Notes under the pieces: model-generated
Seen by the model: the letters and a program-made list of their open reading frames with translations, nothing else
Database searches by the model: none
Told to the model about the DNA's origin: nothing
Assembly: GCF_964355755.1 (NCBI RefSeq)
Contig: NC_092678.1
Coordinates: forward strand, 5,242,922 to 5,306,921
Direction: 5' to 3'
Length of the DNA: 64,000 nucleotides
From: Antedon mediterranea
Lineage: Eukaryota; Echinodermata; Crinoidea; Comatulida; Antedonidae
Program-made: the position numbers and the translations under genes
In this document: positions 22,246 to 34,550 of the stretch, piece after piece
How the letters are laid out: every line of letters begins with the position of its first letter
Position numbering within the stretch: position 1 is the first letter of the stretch

Positions 22246-24650
22246 AGGAGATATACCATTACATGTCTGTTCATTTTAAACTTGTGTGTTACCAGCTAAT
22301 ATTTTACTATCATTTCACTTTATATCTTCTTCATATTAACAGCTCTGTAATATTGATAACTATTATAATATCTATTAATCAGGAAAACTAAAACCATAAA
22401 TATATTTATACTTGTTGATTGATATTATTATGAATAAATATAATCCAATATCATTATGAATACTTTATGCCTATTGCTGTTTTTATTTATTAATACATTT
22501 AAAATTGATTCTAAAATTATTTATTATATATATATATATATGATGAAGGGCTAGTGTTGCCCGAAAGCTCTGCTAACTTTTCTGGCTGTTTACTTTATCG
22601 TTTTGATTTAGCTTTTCGCTTTTTATTTTTGTATCTCCATTGAGATCCAGCCACTGATACCCACAGCATTGTCATTTTTTTCAGTAATTTGCCTTTGGAT
22701 TTATATATATATATATATATATATATTTTTTCCATATATTTATAATTGAGATTAAATTGTTTACAATGTTGACTGCAGTGTTTGCTCAAAAATTAATATA
22801 TAAAATCAACGTTGTAAAATCACAATATTATTATCGTTATTTAATATTTGTAACTTATTTAATAAAAATATCCAGTGTGAATGACTGGTAAAAGTTGTCC
22901 ATTTGTTTAGAACCCAAATGATTTCATATTATAAATAAAGAACCTATTTTAAAAAGTGAACTTGCTTATAGATTTGAAAATTGATTGATCATTCAGACAA
23001 CCTGTTAGTGGCGGTAATTATCGCTGTTGGTTTCGATTGAATAAAATAAAATAAAATAAAAATAAAAATGACCTACATAATTATTGTAAGGTCGGTTTGT
23101 TTCATTGTATGTACCTGTAAAATAGAGATATTAAATTTATTACTACAAGCATAGAGATATTATAGTAAATTATAGTTCACTATAATATCTCTATTCTACA
23201 AGTAATTCCAGAAACTAAAAAGCAGTAAATTAAAATATAAGATCCCGTTTAGTATACGCACAAAAATGATCCATAAAATATCCCAAAATAACGACAAAAA
23301 GGAAGAAAAGCAGAGCACTTTGAAGCTCGCCGATACAGTATTCAACTTCAAAAAGTATCCTATCTTACCAAAACAAGAAGGAAAAACATGTTGCTTAAGA
23401 CTTTAAAAAATATCGTTAATTGGTTGTGGCAGATCCAAAAATGACTGGGGTAAGAATGTTCAGCGCTCAGACGTTTCACAACATTAGGCGCTATATAAAT
23501 CCTGGATATTATTATTATTATTACGAGCAGATGATAAGATAAATGGTCTGTTGCCATAGAAGATTAAACTACAATATAAAAGAAAATAATAATACATTCT
23601 AATAACTCGTTCATAAACGCTTGCTAACATAATTCTAAACATCTTCTAGAAAATCTTGAGCAGTATTCTCCATTGATGTGTTTTAAATGCTATAAGAATT
23701 AAATTGTGCAGACAAGTTTTTATATTTTGTTTCATCATTAAAATAATTTTAATCAATGCATCAATGCGTACAATGAAAACATTTGGTGCTGAACGAATTT
23801 CGTCAACAGTTCAGCCGCCTGGAACAGGGCAGGAACCGAAAACTCAATAAGTATCTTTGTCATTTTTTTCTTTAAGCTTTACCATATTATACTCAATCAA
23901 ATAATATATTTTTGGTCAACACGGTGGCTTAAAATTGCAAAATATTACTGTATATATTCGACCAATATTCACATATAAATTAATTAACATCAAGATATAT
24001 TATAATCATAAATTAAAAGTTCAGAAGCATGTTTTGTCTTCACACTGAGTCATTCTAATCAAATTTACAGATTATTTTGTTGGAGTTTAAGTGTTAAATT
24101 TATGTCTAAATGATGTGATCTTCAACTATAATTTTGTCATTCTTCAGTAGTTGATCACAATTAAATATTATCATATTAAGACATTCGTATTTAGTAAGTT
24201 AAATATCACTGGTTACGATGCTTTATTATTATGTTTATTTCAAAAGTGAAAATAAATATTATCGCTCTCGTGCCTTCTGTGTAATATAATCAATTCCAGT
24301 AAAATTAAATTCTGAATGTATAATTTATTTATACAAGTCTACTAACCAGTTATATTTTAAAAAAAATGTTTGATAAATATTAAATATGTCCAAATTTTAT
24401 TCTTATTTTTTCTGTGGGTTACCATTTACATGGCGATTTAAATCTATGTACTTTTCCGAAGCCTGTCCGATTATATTCCGCGTGCTTCAACCACCAACAA
24501 GTCCAAGTCCGTCTCGTCAGGTACCAGCACAGCTCTCAAACCACCAACCACTAACTACAGCAAACCTACGTACGTCTGACTCTCCGAGCCACATAACAAC
24601 TTACTGGAAGTATAAGTTAATTTGTACCCAATAAACATAAGCATCAATCG
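22246..24650. other. Gene-free AT-rich stretch
   Basis: Holds (TA)n microsatellites at 22523-22540 and 22700-22727 and a perfect-looking hairpin around 23147-23195 (ATAGAGATATTATAGT / ACTATAATATCTCTAT). A CCAAGTCCGTCTCG(T/C)CAG segment at 24500-24640 reappears at 29450-29575. No exon is supported. Confidence 0.4.
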
Positions 24651-24654
24651 TTAC

Positions 24655-24870
24655 TGAACTTTGTTTGACGAATTTTTCCTTCCATAATACTGAATCAATA
24701 CTTTGTTTGACGAATGTTGCCTTCCATAATACTGAATCAATACTTTTTTTTGGACGAATTGTGCATTCCATAATACTGAATCAATACTTTGTTTGACGTA
24801 TTTTTCCTTCCATAATACTGAATCAATACCTTATTTGACAAATTGTGCCTTTCATAATACTAAATCAAAA
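24655..24870. repeat. ~42-bp tandem repeat, five copies
   Basis: The unit is CTTTGTTTGACGAATT... ending CATAATACTGAATCAATA, repeated five times with point changes. Confidence 0.8.
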
Positions 24871-24879
24871 CTATTTGGA

Positions 24880-26280
24880 AAATTTCAAGTTTGTAAAAAA
24901 AAAATCTTTTAAAAATGTTTCAAAGAATATAGTGTTAGAATTAAGTATAACTTAAATTAAATATGATGTTGTACTTCTTGCATCTTGAAATGAAATGCAA
25001 GAAGCATCATTTCTTTTATTTGTCTCCCGATACAAAATGAAAAAAAACCCAATACATATTTTGTTATTTATAAGTTACAAATAACATCGAAAATAAAATA
25101 ATGTTTTGCAGAGATAATTTACTGTTTTTACCGAATGTTTAGAAGAAAATTAATGTTGTAGCGATGATAAAATAAGATCTTTTGTTTGTTTTACATTTGT
25201 GTGTTTATTTTCTATATACTTCATTATTTAAAGAGGTAATTGTAATGTCACCTAATCGACCGGCCGACCGACCGACAAGGGGCACAATGCTGGAATTGAA
25301 GCGATATCACATTAATATTAGACCGGTAATATTAAATGATGATTGTAATGGTATTGTATTTCTGTATCAGCACATGCATATTCAAGATTACCGCGTCACG
25401 TATAGGAATAGCTCATTTAAATATCAATGCATCACTGCACACAATAACAACAAACATGGAATAATATTGGCTCTGCACGTCGTCGACATCAGAAATTTAA
25501 AGAAGTTTGCTAGCGTAAAATCTCAGGACGTGAAACAATGATTTTTTAAAGGTAAGCAATAGTTTTAAACAATATAGATTTAGATGTTATTAATGAAAGC
25601 CCGGTAGTTGGCTAGGCCTAGCATCGAGTCAAACTAGCCTTAACTCCTCCCAATATAAAGCACGTGGTGATATAGCTTAGTATTACTACAAAACACATGT
25701 TTAATATTGGGGTAACAAATAGGTATAGGTTCATCTTGATCTCTGTATAGTATTCAAGTCATTTTTCTTTTAGATGATACAAGTAAAACAAATTGGTCTT
25801 ACTACGGATTTATTTGCAGATTCAATATTTGTTTAATTAGAGTAACATCTTCTTTAGCAATCTGTTTTTATTTAAGTTTTTTGAGTAGATTTAATGTGTG
25901 TATTTCAATTAAACCGATAATTGTTTATTTAATCAAAACCAATAGCCTTGTAAATCAATCAAATTTTTAAGTTTCGTATTTTCATAATGTTAAATGGTTT
26001 TTAATTGGTACAGTTAACTTATTCGGTACAGGTAAATAGGCAGCACGTATCGGCAGCTTAAGTTGTACGGGTCACCTAAGAAAAACTATTATTATTATCA
26101 TTATTGTTTGGTCACATTGAGGCTAGCATTGTGAATTACGTGTAAATAGGGCCCTTTTATTATTTCGTACACTAAGTGATACCACCTTTATATGATACGG
26201 GTAACTTTATTAATACTGGCGTTATATATAGGTAGCTTAATTAATTGGTAAACGTTGTAATACAACTTCATTAGTATAGC
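24880..26280. other. Gene-free stretch
   Basis: The 119-residue plus-strand frame at 25182-25541 has no recognisable domain and no flanking splice logic, so I leave it unannotated. The remainder is AT-rich. Confidence 0.35.
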
Positions 26281-26299
26281 TTATTATTATTTGATATAG

Positions 26300-27720
26300 G
26301 AGCTTAATTGGTACGGATAGTAGCTTTAACTTTATTAGTAGAGGAGTTTTGGTACAGGTACCTTCATTGGGTACAAGCAACTTTATTAGTACAGAGCTTT
26401 GGTACAGGTACCTTAATTGGGTACAAGCAACTTTATTAGTACAGTATCCTAATTGAGTTCAGGCAACTTTATTAGTAGAGGAGTTTTGGTACAGGTACCT
26501 TAATTGGGTACAAGCAACTTCATTAGTACAGGATCTTAATTGAGTTCAGGCAACTTTATTAGTACAGGAGTTTTGGTACAGGTACCTTAATTGGGTACAA
26601 GCAACTTTATTAGTACAGGATCCTAATTGAGTTCAGGCAACTTTATTAGTAGAGGAGTTTTGGTACAGGTACCTTAATTGGGTACAAGCAACTTTATTAG
26701 TACAGGATCCTAATTGAGTTCAGGCAACTTTATTAGTAGAGGAGTTTTGGTACAGGTACCTTAATTGGGTACAAGCAACTTTATTAGTACAGGATCCTAA
26801 TTGAGTTCAGGCAACTTTATTAGTACAGGAGTTTTGGTACAGGTACCTTCATTGGGTACAAGCAACTTTATTAGTACAGAGCTTTGGTACAGGTACCTTA
26901 ATTGGGAACAAGCAACTTTATTAGTACAGGATCCTAACTGAGTTCAGGCAACTTTATTACTACAGGAGCTTTGGTACAGGTACCTTCATTGGGTACAAGC
27001 AACTTTTTTAGTACAGGATCTTAATTGAGTAAAGGCAACTTTGTTAGTACAGGATCTTAATTGAGTAAAGGCAACTTTATTAGTACAGGAGCTTTGGTAC
27101 AGGTACCTTCATTGGGTACAAGCAACGTTATTAGTATAGGAGCTTTGGTACAGGTACCTTTGATGGGTACAAGCAACTTTATTAGTACAAGGGCTTAGTG
27201 TACAGGTACCTTCGTTGGGTACAAGCAACTTTATTAGTACAGGATCTTTGGTACAGGTACCTTCGTTGGGTACAAGCAACTTTATTAGTACAGGAGCTTT
27301 GGTACAGGTAGCTTCGTTGAGTATAAGCAACTTTATTAGTACAGGATCTTAATTGAATACAAGCAACTTTATTAGTACAGGAGCTTTGATACAGGTACCT
27401 TCGTTGGGTACAAGCAATTTTATTAGTACAGGAGCTTTGGTACAGGTAGCTTCGTTGAGTACAAGCAACTTTATTAGTACAGAGCTTTGGTACAGGTACC
27501 TTAATTGGAAACAAGCAGCTTTATTAGTACAGGATCCTAACTGAGTTTAGGCAACTTTATTAGTACAGGAGCTTTGGTACAGGTACCTTCGTTGGGTACA
27601 AGCAACTTTATTAGTACAGGAGCTTTGGTACAGGTACCTTCATTGGGTACAAGCAACTTTATTAGTATAGGATCCTAATTGAGTTCAGGCAACTTTATTA
27701 GAGGGGCTTCGTTAGTACAA
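26300..27720. repeat. 51-bp/33-bp interleaved minisatellite
   Basis: Units read GGTACAGGTACCTTCGTTGG then GTACAAGCAACTTTATTAGTA (51 bp). They alternate with a shorter form, GATCCTAATTGAGTTCAGGC. Because 51 is a multiple of three the array leaves long but meaningless open frames on both strands. Weaker related sequence continues to about 28080. Confidence 0.9.
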
Positions 27721-28600
27721 GCAACTAATTACGATATTATCATTATTGTTTTGTGACATTGTGGCTAGCTGTGTCTGAGAATGTAAATATGACTCTAATA
27801 ATAATTCGTACACGAATTTATACAGGTTTATAGGGTACACGCAACTTTACAAGTACGGACGTATCGCTTACTTTAGTTGTAAGAGCAACTTAACTATTAT
27901 TAATATCATTATTGTTTTGTGGCATTGTGGCTCTAGCTGTGTCTTAGAATGTAAATAGGGCCTTATTAATAATTCGTACACGCATTTATAGGCCTACAGG
28001 AACTTTATTAGTAGCCTACAGGTTTATAGGGTAGGGCCTATACGGAACTTTATTAGTACAGGTGCTTACTTTAGTTGCAAGAGCAACTTAAATATTATTA
28101 TTAATATCATTATTGTTTTGTAAATTAATAATATTAATAATTCGTTCACGTATACGTGACTTTATACCTTATTCAGCTTAATTTACAAATAGGTCAGGCA
28201 ACTAAGTTATTATCTGTTTTGTCGCGACAATGTGCCCCTATTATATAGGGTGCAGGTTACAATTAAGCACTAGTAATTACAAAAACTGACTATTTGTTTG
28301 GTCATATTGTGGCTTATCTTTTCCTATGATTGCATGTAAATTTATTTCTAATTTGTACTTTATTTTTAGGACTTGTTAAAGAAGATATATTTTAAGTACA
28401 CATTTTCAAATATATTTAAATGTTAACGTAAGCTATTATACTAACTAATTTAACATTTAACATATAACATTTCTCTTTCCCCCTTCCATTTGAAATTGAC
28501 ATTTAATAATAATAATAAATTGACAAATTGACATACATATATTTAATACTTTTTGATTTAAATTGAAAATTAAATACAAATTAATGTCGAAATGTTAGTC
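27721..28600. other. Gene-free stretch with decayed minisatellite
   Basis: Degenerate copies of the neighbouring repeat (CAACTTTATTAGTA, GGTTTATAGGGTA) and of TATTGTTTTGTGRCATTGTGG up to about 28330. Plain AT-rich DNA follows. Confidence 0.4.
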
Positions 28601-28644
28601 TAAATCGTTGTCTTTGCCTGATTAATCAAAACTTTTGAAAATAT

Positions 28645-28905
28645 GTCAGGCTAAACCGCCCATTTTCTGTGTTTTACCATTTATATGTCGTTCCAAACCG
28701 TGAATAATCCGTGTTTTACCATTTTCTCATTTTAAAAACATGTCAGTCCAGACCGCCAAATTTCCGTGTTTTACCATTTACATGTCGGTCCAAACCGTAA
28801 ATTTTCCATGTTTTACCATCTCTTTTTTGTAAAACATGGAATATTGGCGGTTTGGACCGACATAAAATGGTAAAACACGGAAAACTTGCGGTTTGGACCG
28901 ACTTT
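28645..28905. repeat. Tandem then inverted GGTCCAAACCG repeats
   Basis: Three or four direct copies of CGTGTTTTACCATTTACATG with GTCGGTCCAAACCG are followed, after CTCTTTTTTG, by two inverted copies (GCGGTTTGGACCGACATAAA). A transcript could fold into a hairpin of roughly 90 bp. Confidence 0.8.
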
Positions 28906-28975
28906 TTTAAAAATTTCTGATTTTTGACCGAAGGTTTAAGACTTCGAAAATTTTTTTTGTTCTTTCAGGTTGATT

Positions 28976-29043
28976 TTTGGCTTAACGCGCTAAACTACCG
29001 CCTATGGATCTAGAGATCGCGGGATCGATTCCCGCAATGGGCA
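28976..29043 (+). other. tRNA-like sequence (Pol III A/B boxes)
   Basis: A TGGCTTAACGCGCTAA A-box-like segment is followed by a perfect T-arm, GCGGG-ATCGATT-CCCGC, with B box GGATCGATTCC. An A-rich tail follows. It has no convincing anticodon arm, so it is a tRNA-derived element rather than a tRNA gene. Confidence 0.45.
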
Positions 29044-29099
29044 AAAAAAAAAAAAAGAAAAAAAAAATTTTTAATTAATAAAATTATATTCTCCTCATC

Positions 29100-29420
29100 T
29101 TCTCCCATTTCTCCTCCACTCTCTTCCACTCTCTTCCACTCTCTTCCACCACTATCCGTTTCCCTGTCCGTTTCCCTGTCCGTTTCCCTGTCCGTTTCCC
29201 TGTCCGTTTCCCTGTCCGTTTCCCTGTCCGTTTCCCTGTCCGTTTCGATGTGTCTCCGATGCCTGTCCGTATCCGATTGCCTGTCCTTATCCGTTTCCCT
29301 GTCCGTTTTCGATGCCTGTCCGTATCCGATTGCCTGTCCTTATCCGTTTCCCTGTCCGTTTTCGATTGCCTGTCCGTTTTCGATTGCCTGTCCGTATCGA
29401 TTGCCTGTCCGAATCAATTC
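29100..29420. repeat. 12-bp minisatellite CCTGTCCGTTTC
   Basis: About eight perfect 12-bp units lie at 29155-29250, followed by variants with TATCCGTTTC and GATTGCCTGTCCG. The open frames of about 100 residues here are produced by this repeat. Confidence 0.9.
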
Positions 29421-29647
29421 CAACCATCTCCAAGTGCATCTCCAGGTCCCTCTCCAAGTCCGTCTCCAAGTCCGTCTCGCCCAGCACAGCTCTCGAACCA
29501 CCGACCACGTCAGCCATACGTCTGTCCCTCTGAGCTACCTAGGAACTTACTGAAAGTGTAAGGTAATTTGTACGCCATAAACTTATATAAGCATCAATCG
29601 AAAGACGAAGGGTTCTTATTTTTTTTTTTTTAAAGTTAATATGTTCA

Positions 29648-29722
29648 CGTGTGTAGCGCAGCGGTTAGTGCTACAGTATAGTGATTGGAGGGTCACTGGT
29701 TCGAGTCCCAGTGATGCCACAC
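29648..29722 (+). other. tRNA-like sequence
   Basis: TAGCGCAGCGGTTAGTGCTA (A box, D-arm-like) and GGTTCGAGTCC (B box) are correctly spaced. The T-stem CACTGG/CCAGTG closes an 8-nt loop, so it is not a standard tRNA. It is probably a SINE head. Confidence 0.45.
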
Positions 29723-29767
29723 TATCTACTTTTATTGTTTGCAAATTTAATTCAATTTATATAAAAA

Positions 29768-29860
29768 AAATGAACTCGGTGGTATTTGAACTCTCGCCAA
29801 AGCACACATGTTCAGATCCAATCACACTAGTACTCACCAACGAGCTACTTGAGGATGTGA
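29768..29860 (-). other. tRNA-like sequence
   Basis: On the minus strand GTAGCTCGTTGGTGAGTAC is followed by the B-box-like AGTTCAAATACC and then ACCGAGTTC. It lies only about 50 bp from the plus-strand tRNA-like unit. Confidence 0.4.
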
Positions 29861-29949
29861 TGCCCAACTAGATTCTAAAATACTTTATATTTTGTACATT
29901 TTAATTAATACAAAGGTTCTTAATTTTTTTTTTTTAAAGTTTATATGTT

Positions 29950-30022
29950 AACTTGCGTGGCACAACGGATAGTGCCTTAGTCTAACGACTAAAGGGTTGC
30001 TGGTTCAACCCCCAGTATTTTT
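29950..30022 (+). other. tRNA-like sequence
   Basis: GCGTGGCACAACGGATAGTG (A box), a TTAGT...ACTAA anticodon-stem-like hairpin and GGTTCAACCCC (B box) are present in order. The anticodon loop is six nt, so I do not call a functional tRNA. Confidence 0.45.
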
Positions 30023-30049
30023 ATATTTTTAATTGAATTCAATTCAATA

Positions 30050-32870
30050 TAATAAAAATGTACCTGGTTTGGATTCGAACCCTTTCTAAACCGGCAACGT
30101 TTTAGATCATCCAAGTGCAGTGGTCTTAACCACCTGAGCCACTTTGAATTTCGATGGATCGCCGCAAATTCTAAGATACTTTATACATTGTAATTGACTC
30201 AATTTATATATAAATTTAAATGTACCGGGTTGGATTCGAACCCCTTCTAAACTGGCAAAGGTTTAGATCCAAGTGCAGTGGTCTTAACCACCTGAGCCAC
30301 TTTGGATTTCGATGGATCGCCGCAAATTCTAAGATACTTTATACATTGTAATTGACTCAATTTATATATAATTTTAAATGTACCTTGTTGGATTCGAACC
30401 CCTTCTAAACGGGCAAAGGTTTAGATCCAAGTGCAGTGGTCTTAACCGCCTGAGCCACTTGGGATTTCGATGGATCGCCGCAAATTTTAAGATACTTTAT
30501 ACATTGTAATTGACTCAATTTAAATATAAATTTAAATGTACCAGGTTGGATTCGGACCCCTTCTAAACGGGCAAAAGTTTAGATCCAAGTGCAGTGGTCT
30601 TAACCACCTGAGCCACTTTGGATTTCGATGGATCGCCGCAAATTCTAAGATACTTTATACATTGTAATTGACTCAATTCAATATAATAAAAATGTACCTG
30701 GTTGGATTCGAACCCTTTCTAAACCGGCAATGGTTTAGATCCAAGTGCAGCGGCCTTAACCACCTGAGCCACTTGGGATTTCGATGGATCGCCGCAAAAT
30801 TCTAAGATGCTTTATACATGGTAATTGACTCAATTTATATATAAATTTAAATGTACCTGGTTGGATTCGAACCCCTTGTAAACTGGAAAAGGTTTAGATC
30901 CTAGTGCAGTGGTCTTAACCACCTGAGCCACTTGGGATTTCGATGGATCGCCGCAAATTCTAAGATACTTTATACATTGTAATTGACTCAATTTAAATAT
31001 AAATTTAAATATACCGGGTTGGATTCGAACCCCTTCTAAACGGGCAAAGGTTTAGATCCAAGTGCAGTGGTCTTAACCACCTGAGCCACTTTGGATTTCG
31101 ATGGATCGCCGCAAATTCTAAGATACTTTATAGGCCTACATTGTAATTGACTCAATTTATATATAAATTTTAATGTACCTGGTTGGATTCGAACCCCTTC
31201 TAAACGGGCAAAGGTTTAGATCCAAGTGCAGTGGTCTTAACCGCCTGAGCCACTTGGGATTTCGATGGATCGCCGCAAATTTTAAGATACTTTATACATT
31301 GTAATTGACTCAATTTAAATATAAATTTAAATGTACCAGGTTGGATTCGGACCCCTTCTAAACGGGCAAAAGTTTAGATCCAAGTGCAGTGGTCTTAACC
31401 ACCTGAGCCACTTTGGATTTCGATGGATCGCCGCAAATTCTAAGATACTTTATACATTGTAATTGACTCAATTCAATATAATAAAAATGTACCTGGTTGG
31501 ATTCGAACCCTTTCTAAACCGGCAATGGGTTAGATCCAAGTGCAGCGGCCTTAACCACCTGAGCCACTTGGGATTTCGATGGATCGCCGCAAAATTCTAA
31601 GATACTTTATACATGGTAATTGACTCAATTTATATATAAATTTAAATGTACCTGGTTGGATTCGAACCCCTTGTAAACTGGAAAAGGTTTAGATCCTAGT
31701 GCAGTGGTCTTAACCACCTGAGCCACTTGGGATTTCGATGGATCGCCGCAAATTCTAAGATACTTTATACATTGTAATTGACTCAATTTAAATATAAATT
31801 TAAATATACCGGGTTGGATTCGAACCCCTTCTAAACGGGCAAAGGTTTAGATCCAAGTGCAGTGGTCTTAACCACCTGAGCCACTTGGGATTTTGATGGA
31901 TCGCCGCAAATTCTAAGATACTTTATACATTGTAATTGACTCAATTTATATATAAATTTAAATGTACCTGGTTGGATTCGAACCCCTTCTAAACGGGCAA
32001 AGGCTTAGATCCAAGTGCAGTGTTCTTAACCACCTGAGCCACTTGGGATTTCGATGGATCGCCGAAAATTCTAAGATACTTTATACATTGTAATTGACTC
32101 AATTTATATATAAATTTAAATGTACCGGGTTGGATTCGAACCCCTTCTAAACGGGCAAAGGTTTAGATCCAAGTGCAGTGGTCTTAACCACCTGAGCCAC
32201 TTGGGATTTTGATGGATCGCCGCAAATTCTAAGATATTTTATACATTGTAATTGACTCAATTTATATATAAATTTAAATGTACCTGGTTGGATTCGAACC
32301 CCTTCTAAACGGGCAAAGGCTTAGATCCAAGTGCAGTGTTCTTAACCACCTGAGCCGCTTGGGATTTCGATGGATCGCCGAAAATTCTAAGATACTTTAT
32401 ACATTGTAGTTGACTCAATTTATAAATACATTTAAATGTACCGGGTTGGATTCGAACCCCTTCTAAACGGGCAAAGGTTTAGATCCAAGTGCAGTGGTCT
32501 TAACCACCTGAGCCACTTGGGATTTTGATGGATCGCCGCAAATTCTAAGATACTTTATACATTGTAATTGACTCAATTCAATATAATAAAAATGTATCTG
32601 GTTGGATTCGAACCCTTTCTAAACCGGCAAAGGTTTAGATCCAAGTGCAGTGGTCTTAACCACCTGAGCCACTTGGGATTTCGATGGATCGCCGCAAATT
32701 CTAAGATACTTTATACATTGTAATTGACTCAATTCATATATAAATTTATACAATTATATTGGTACCTGGTTGGATTCGAACCTCTTCTAAACGGTCAAAG
32801 GTTTAGATCCAAGTGCAGTGGTCTTAACCACCTGAGCCACCTGGGATTTCGATGGATCGCCGCCAATTCT
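30050..32870 (-). repeat. Tandem array of 18 tRNA-derived units, ~158 bp each
   Basis: Read on the minus strand each unit has a TGGCTCAGGTGGTTAAGA A box (as in Leu/Ser tRNAs). A long variable-arm-like hairpin, TCTAAAC-ctttgcc-GTTTAGA, follows, and then the B box GGGTTCGAATCC. About 75 bp of AT-rich spacer with CCATCGAAATCC separates the units. I count 18 B boxes (30072 to 32770). Two units have a GGTCCGAATCC change. A 5-unit block is itself duplicated (variant AATGG(T/G)TTAGATCC near 30740 and 31530). The anticodon stem is too weak for real tRNAs. Confidence 0.85.
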
Positions 32871-32929
32871 AAGATACTTTATACCACAATGTAATTGACT
32901 CAATTTATATACAAATTTAAATGTACTGG

Positions 32930-33940
32930 GTTGGTCCAATATCAGGTAGCTCACGTCCAATATCAGGTAGCGCACGTCCAATATCAGGTAGCTCACGTCC
33001 AATATCAGGTAGCCCACGTCCAATATCAGGTAGTTCACGTCCAATATCAGGTAGCTCACGTCCAATATCAGGTAGCTCACGTCCAATATCAGTAGCTCAC
33101 GTCCAATATCAGGTAGCGCACGTCCAATATCAGGTAGCTCACGTCCAATATCAGGTAGCTCACGTCCGTCCAATATCAGGTAGCTCACGTCCAATATCAG
33201 GTAGCTCACGTCCAATATCAGGTAGCGCACGTCCAATATCAGGTAGCGCACGTCCAATATCAGGTAGCGCACGTCCAATATCAGGTAGCGCACGTCCAAT
33301 ATCAGGTAGCTCACGTCCAATATCAGGTAGCTCACGTCCAATATCAGGTAGCTCAAGTCCAATATCAGGTAGCGCACGTCCAATATCAGGTAGCGCACGT
33401 CCAATATCAGGTAGCGCACGTCCAATATCAGGTAGCGCACGTCCAATATCAGGTAGCTCACGTCCAATATCAGATAGCGCACGTCCAATATCAGGTAGCG
33501 CACGTCCAATAATATCAGGTAGCGCACGTCCAATATCAGGTAGCTCACGTCCAATATCAGGTAGCTCACGTCCAATATCAGGTAGCGCACGTCCAATATC
33601 AGGTAGCTCACGTCCAATATCAGGTAGCGCACGTCCAATATCAGGTAGCGCACGTCCAATATCAGGTAGCTCACGTCCAATATCAGGTAGCTCACGTCCA
33701 ATATCAGGTAGCGCACGTCCAATATCAGGTAGCGCACGTCCAATATCAGGTAGCTCACGTCCAATATCAGTAGCTCACGTCCAATATCAGGTAGCGCACG
33801 TCCAATATCAGGTAGCTCACGTCCAATATCAGGTAGTGCACGTCCAATATCAGGTAGCGCACGTCCAATATCAGGTAGCTCACGTCCAATATCAGGTAGT
33901 GCACGTCCAATATCAGGTAGCGCACGTCCAATATCAGGTA
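32930..33940. repeat. 21-bp minisatellite, about 48 copies
   Basis: The unit is CAATATCAGGTAGCTCACGTC, with T/G alternating in AGC(T/G)CACG. The period is a multiple of three and free of stops in several frames, so ~400-residue heptad-repeat frames appear on both strands. They carry no non-repeat sequence of biological character. Confidence 0.95.
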
Positions 33941-33959
33941 TTTTATTTATATTATTTAT

Positions 33960-34550
33960 TACCTCCGCCAAGGAGGTTATGTTTTCACCTGTATGTTTGT
34001 GTGTGGGTGGGTGTGTGTGTGTGTGTCTGTGAACAGCCTGGAGGCCACAGTTTTTATCCGATTATCGCCAAATTTGGCCACAATGATCTATGCCCCAAAA
34101 GCTCGGACGAGTACGAATTTGAGGGGAAAAGGTCATAGGTCAAGGTCACAACTAACAAAAAACTATATTACTGCCTAGAAACCACAGTTTTTATCCGATT
34201 CTCACCAAACTTAGCCACATATCAATGACTCATCATATAATTGTGGTTAAATTTTGAAGGGTAAGGGTCAAAGATCAAGGTCCACAAAAAAAAAAAGAAA
34301 TAAAAAAATAATTAAAAAGAAAAACCTCAGCAGGGCTTGAACCAGCGATCTCAACTGTGAGAGGCTAGATACATAACCATTACACCAAACTCTCATCCAC
34401 AACTTTGTAGTGTGCAGTTAGCCTATTTACACTTAGAAATAATTTTAAAAAAAATTAAAAAATATATATATATTTTCCGGGGACATTTTATGTAGGGGAA
34501 TTTTACCGTAGGCGGAGGGTTGTACTCTCGGAGTACCCTCTAGTTATATT
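33960..34550. mobile_element. Dispersed 'ACCTCCGCCAAGGAGG' repeat with tRNA-like segment
   Basis: Starts ACCTCCGCCAAGGAGGTTAT and ends GGCGGAGG...CTCGGAGTACCCTCTAGT, the bounds of an interspersed repeat I have seen in several marine animals. Inside, a direct repeat CCACAGTTTTTATCCGATT occurs twice. A minus-strand tRNA-like region lies at about 34325-34398 (TTGGTGTAATGGTTATGT A box, GGTTCAAGCCC B box). Confidence 0.6.

Noticed and set aside
25182-25541. 119-residue plus-strand open frame
   Set aside because: No recognisable domain, no splice or promoter context, and a length expected by chance in this much sequence.
29248-29561. Overlapping ~100-residue frames rich in Ser/Pro/Arg
   Set aside because: They derive from the 12-bp CCTGTCCGTTTC minisatellite; several frames are open at once.
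30050-32870. A cluster of functional tRNA-Leu/Ser genes
   Set aside because: A and B boxes and the variable arm are present, but the anticodon stem is only about 3 bp and the T-stem does not pair, so aminoacylatable tRNAs are unlikely.
32787-34138. Long heptad-repeat proteins (394 and 405 residues) on both strands
   Set aside because: Both are translations of a 21-bp minisatellite with no stop in those frames. They lack non-repeat domains and run into unrelated repeat DNA.
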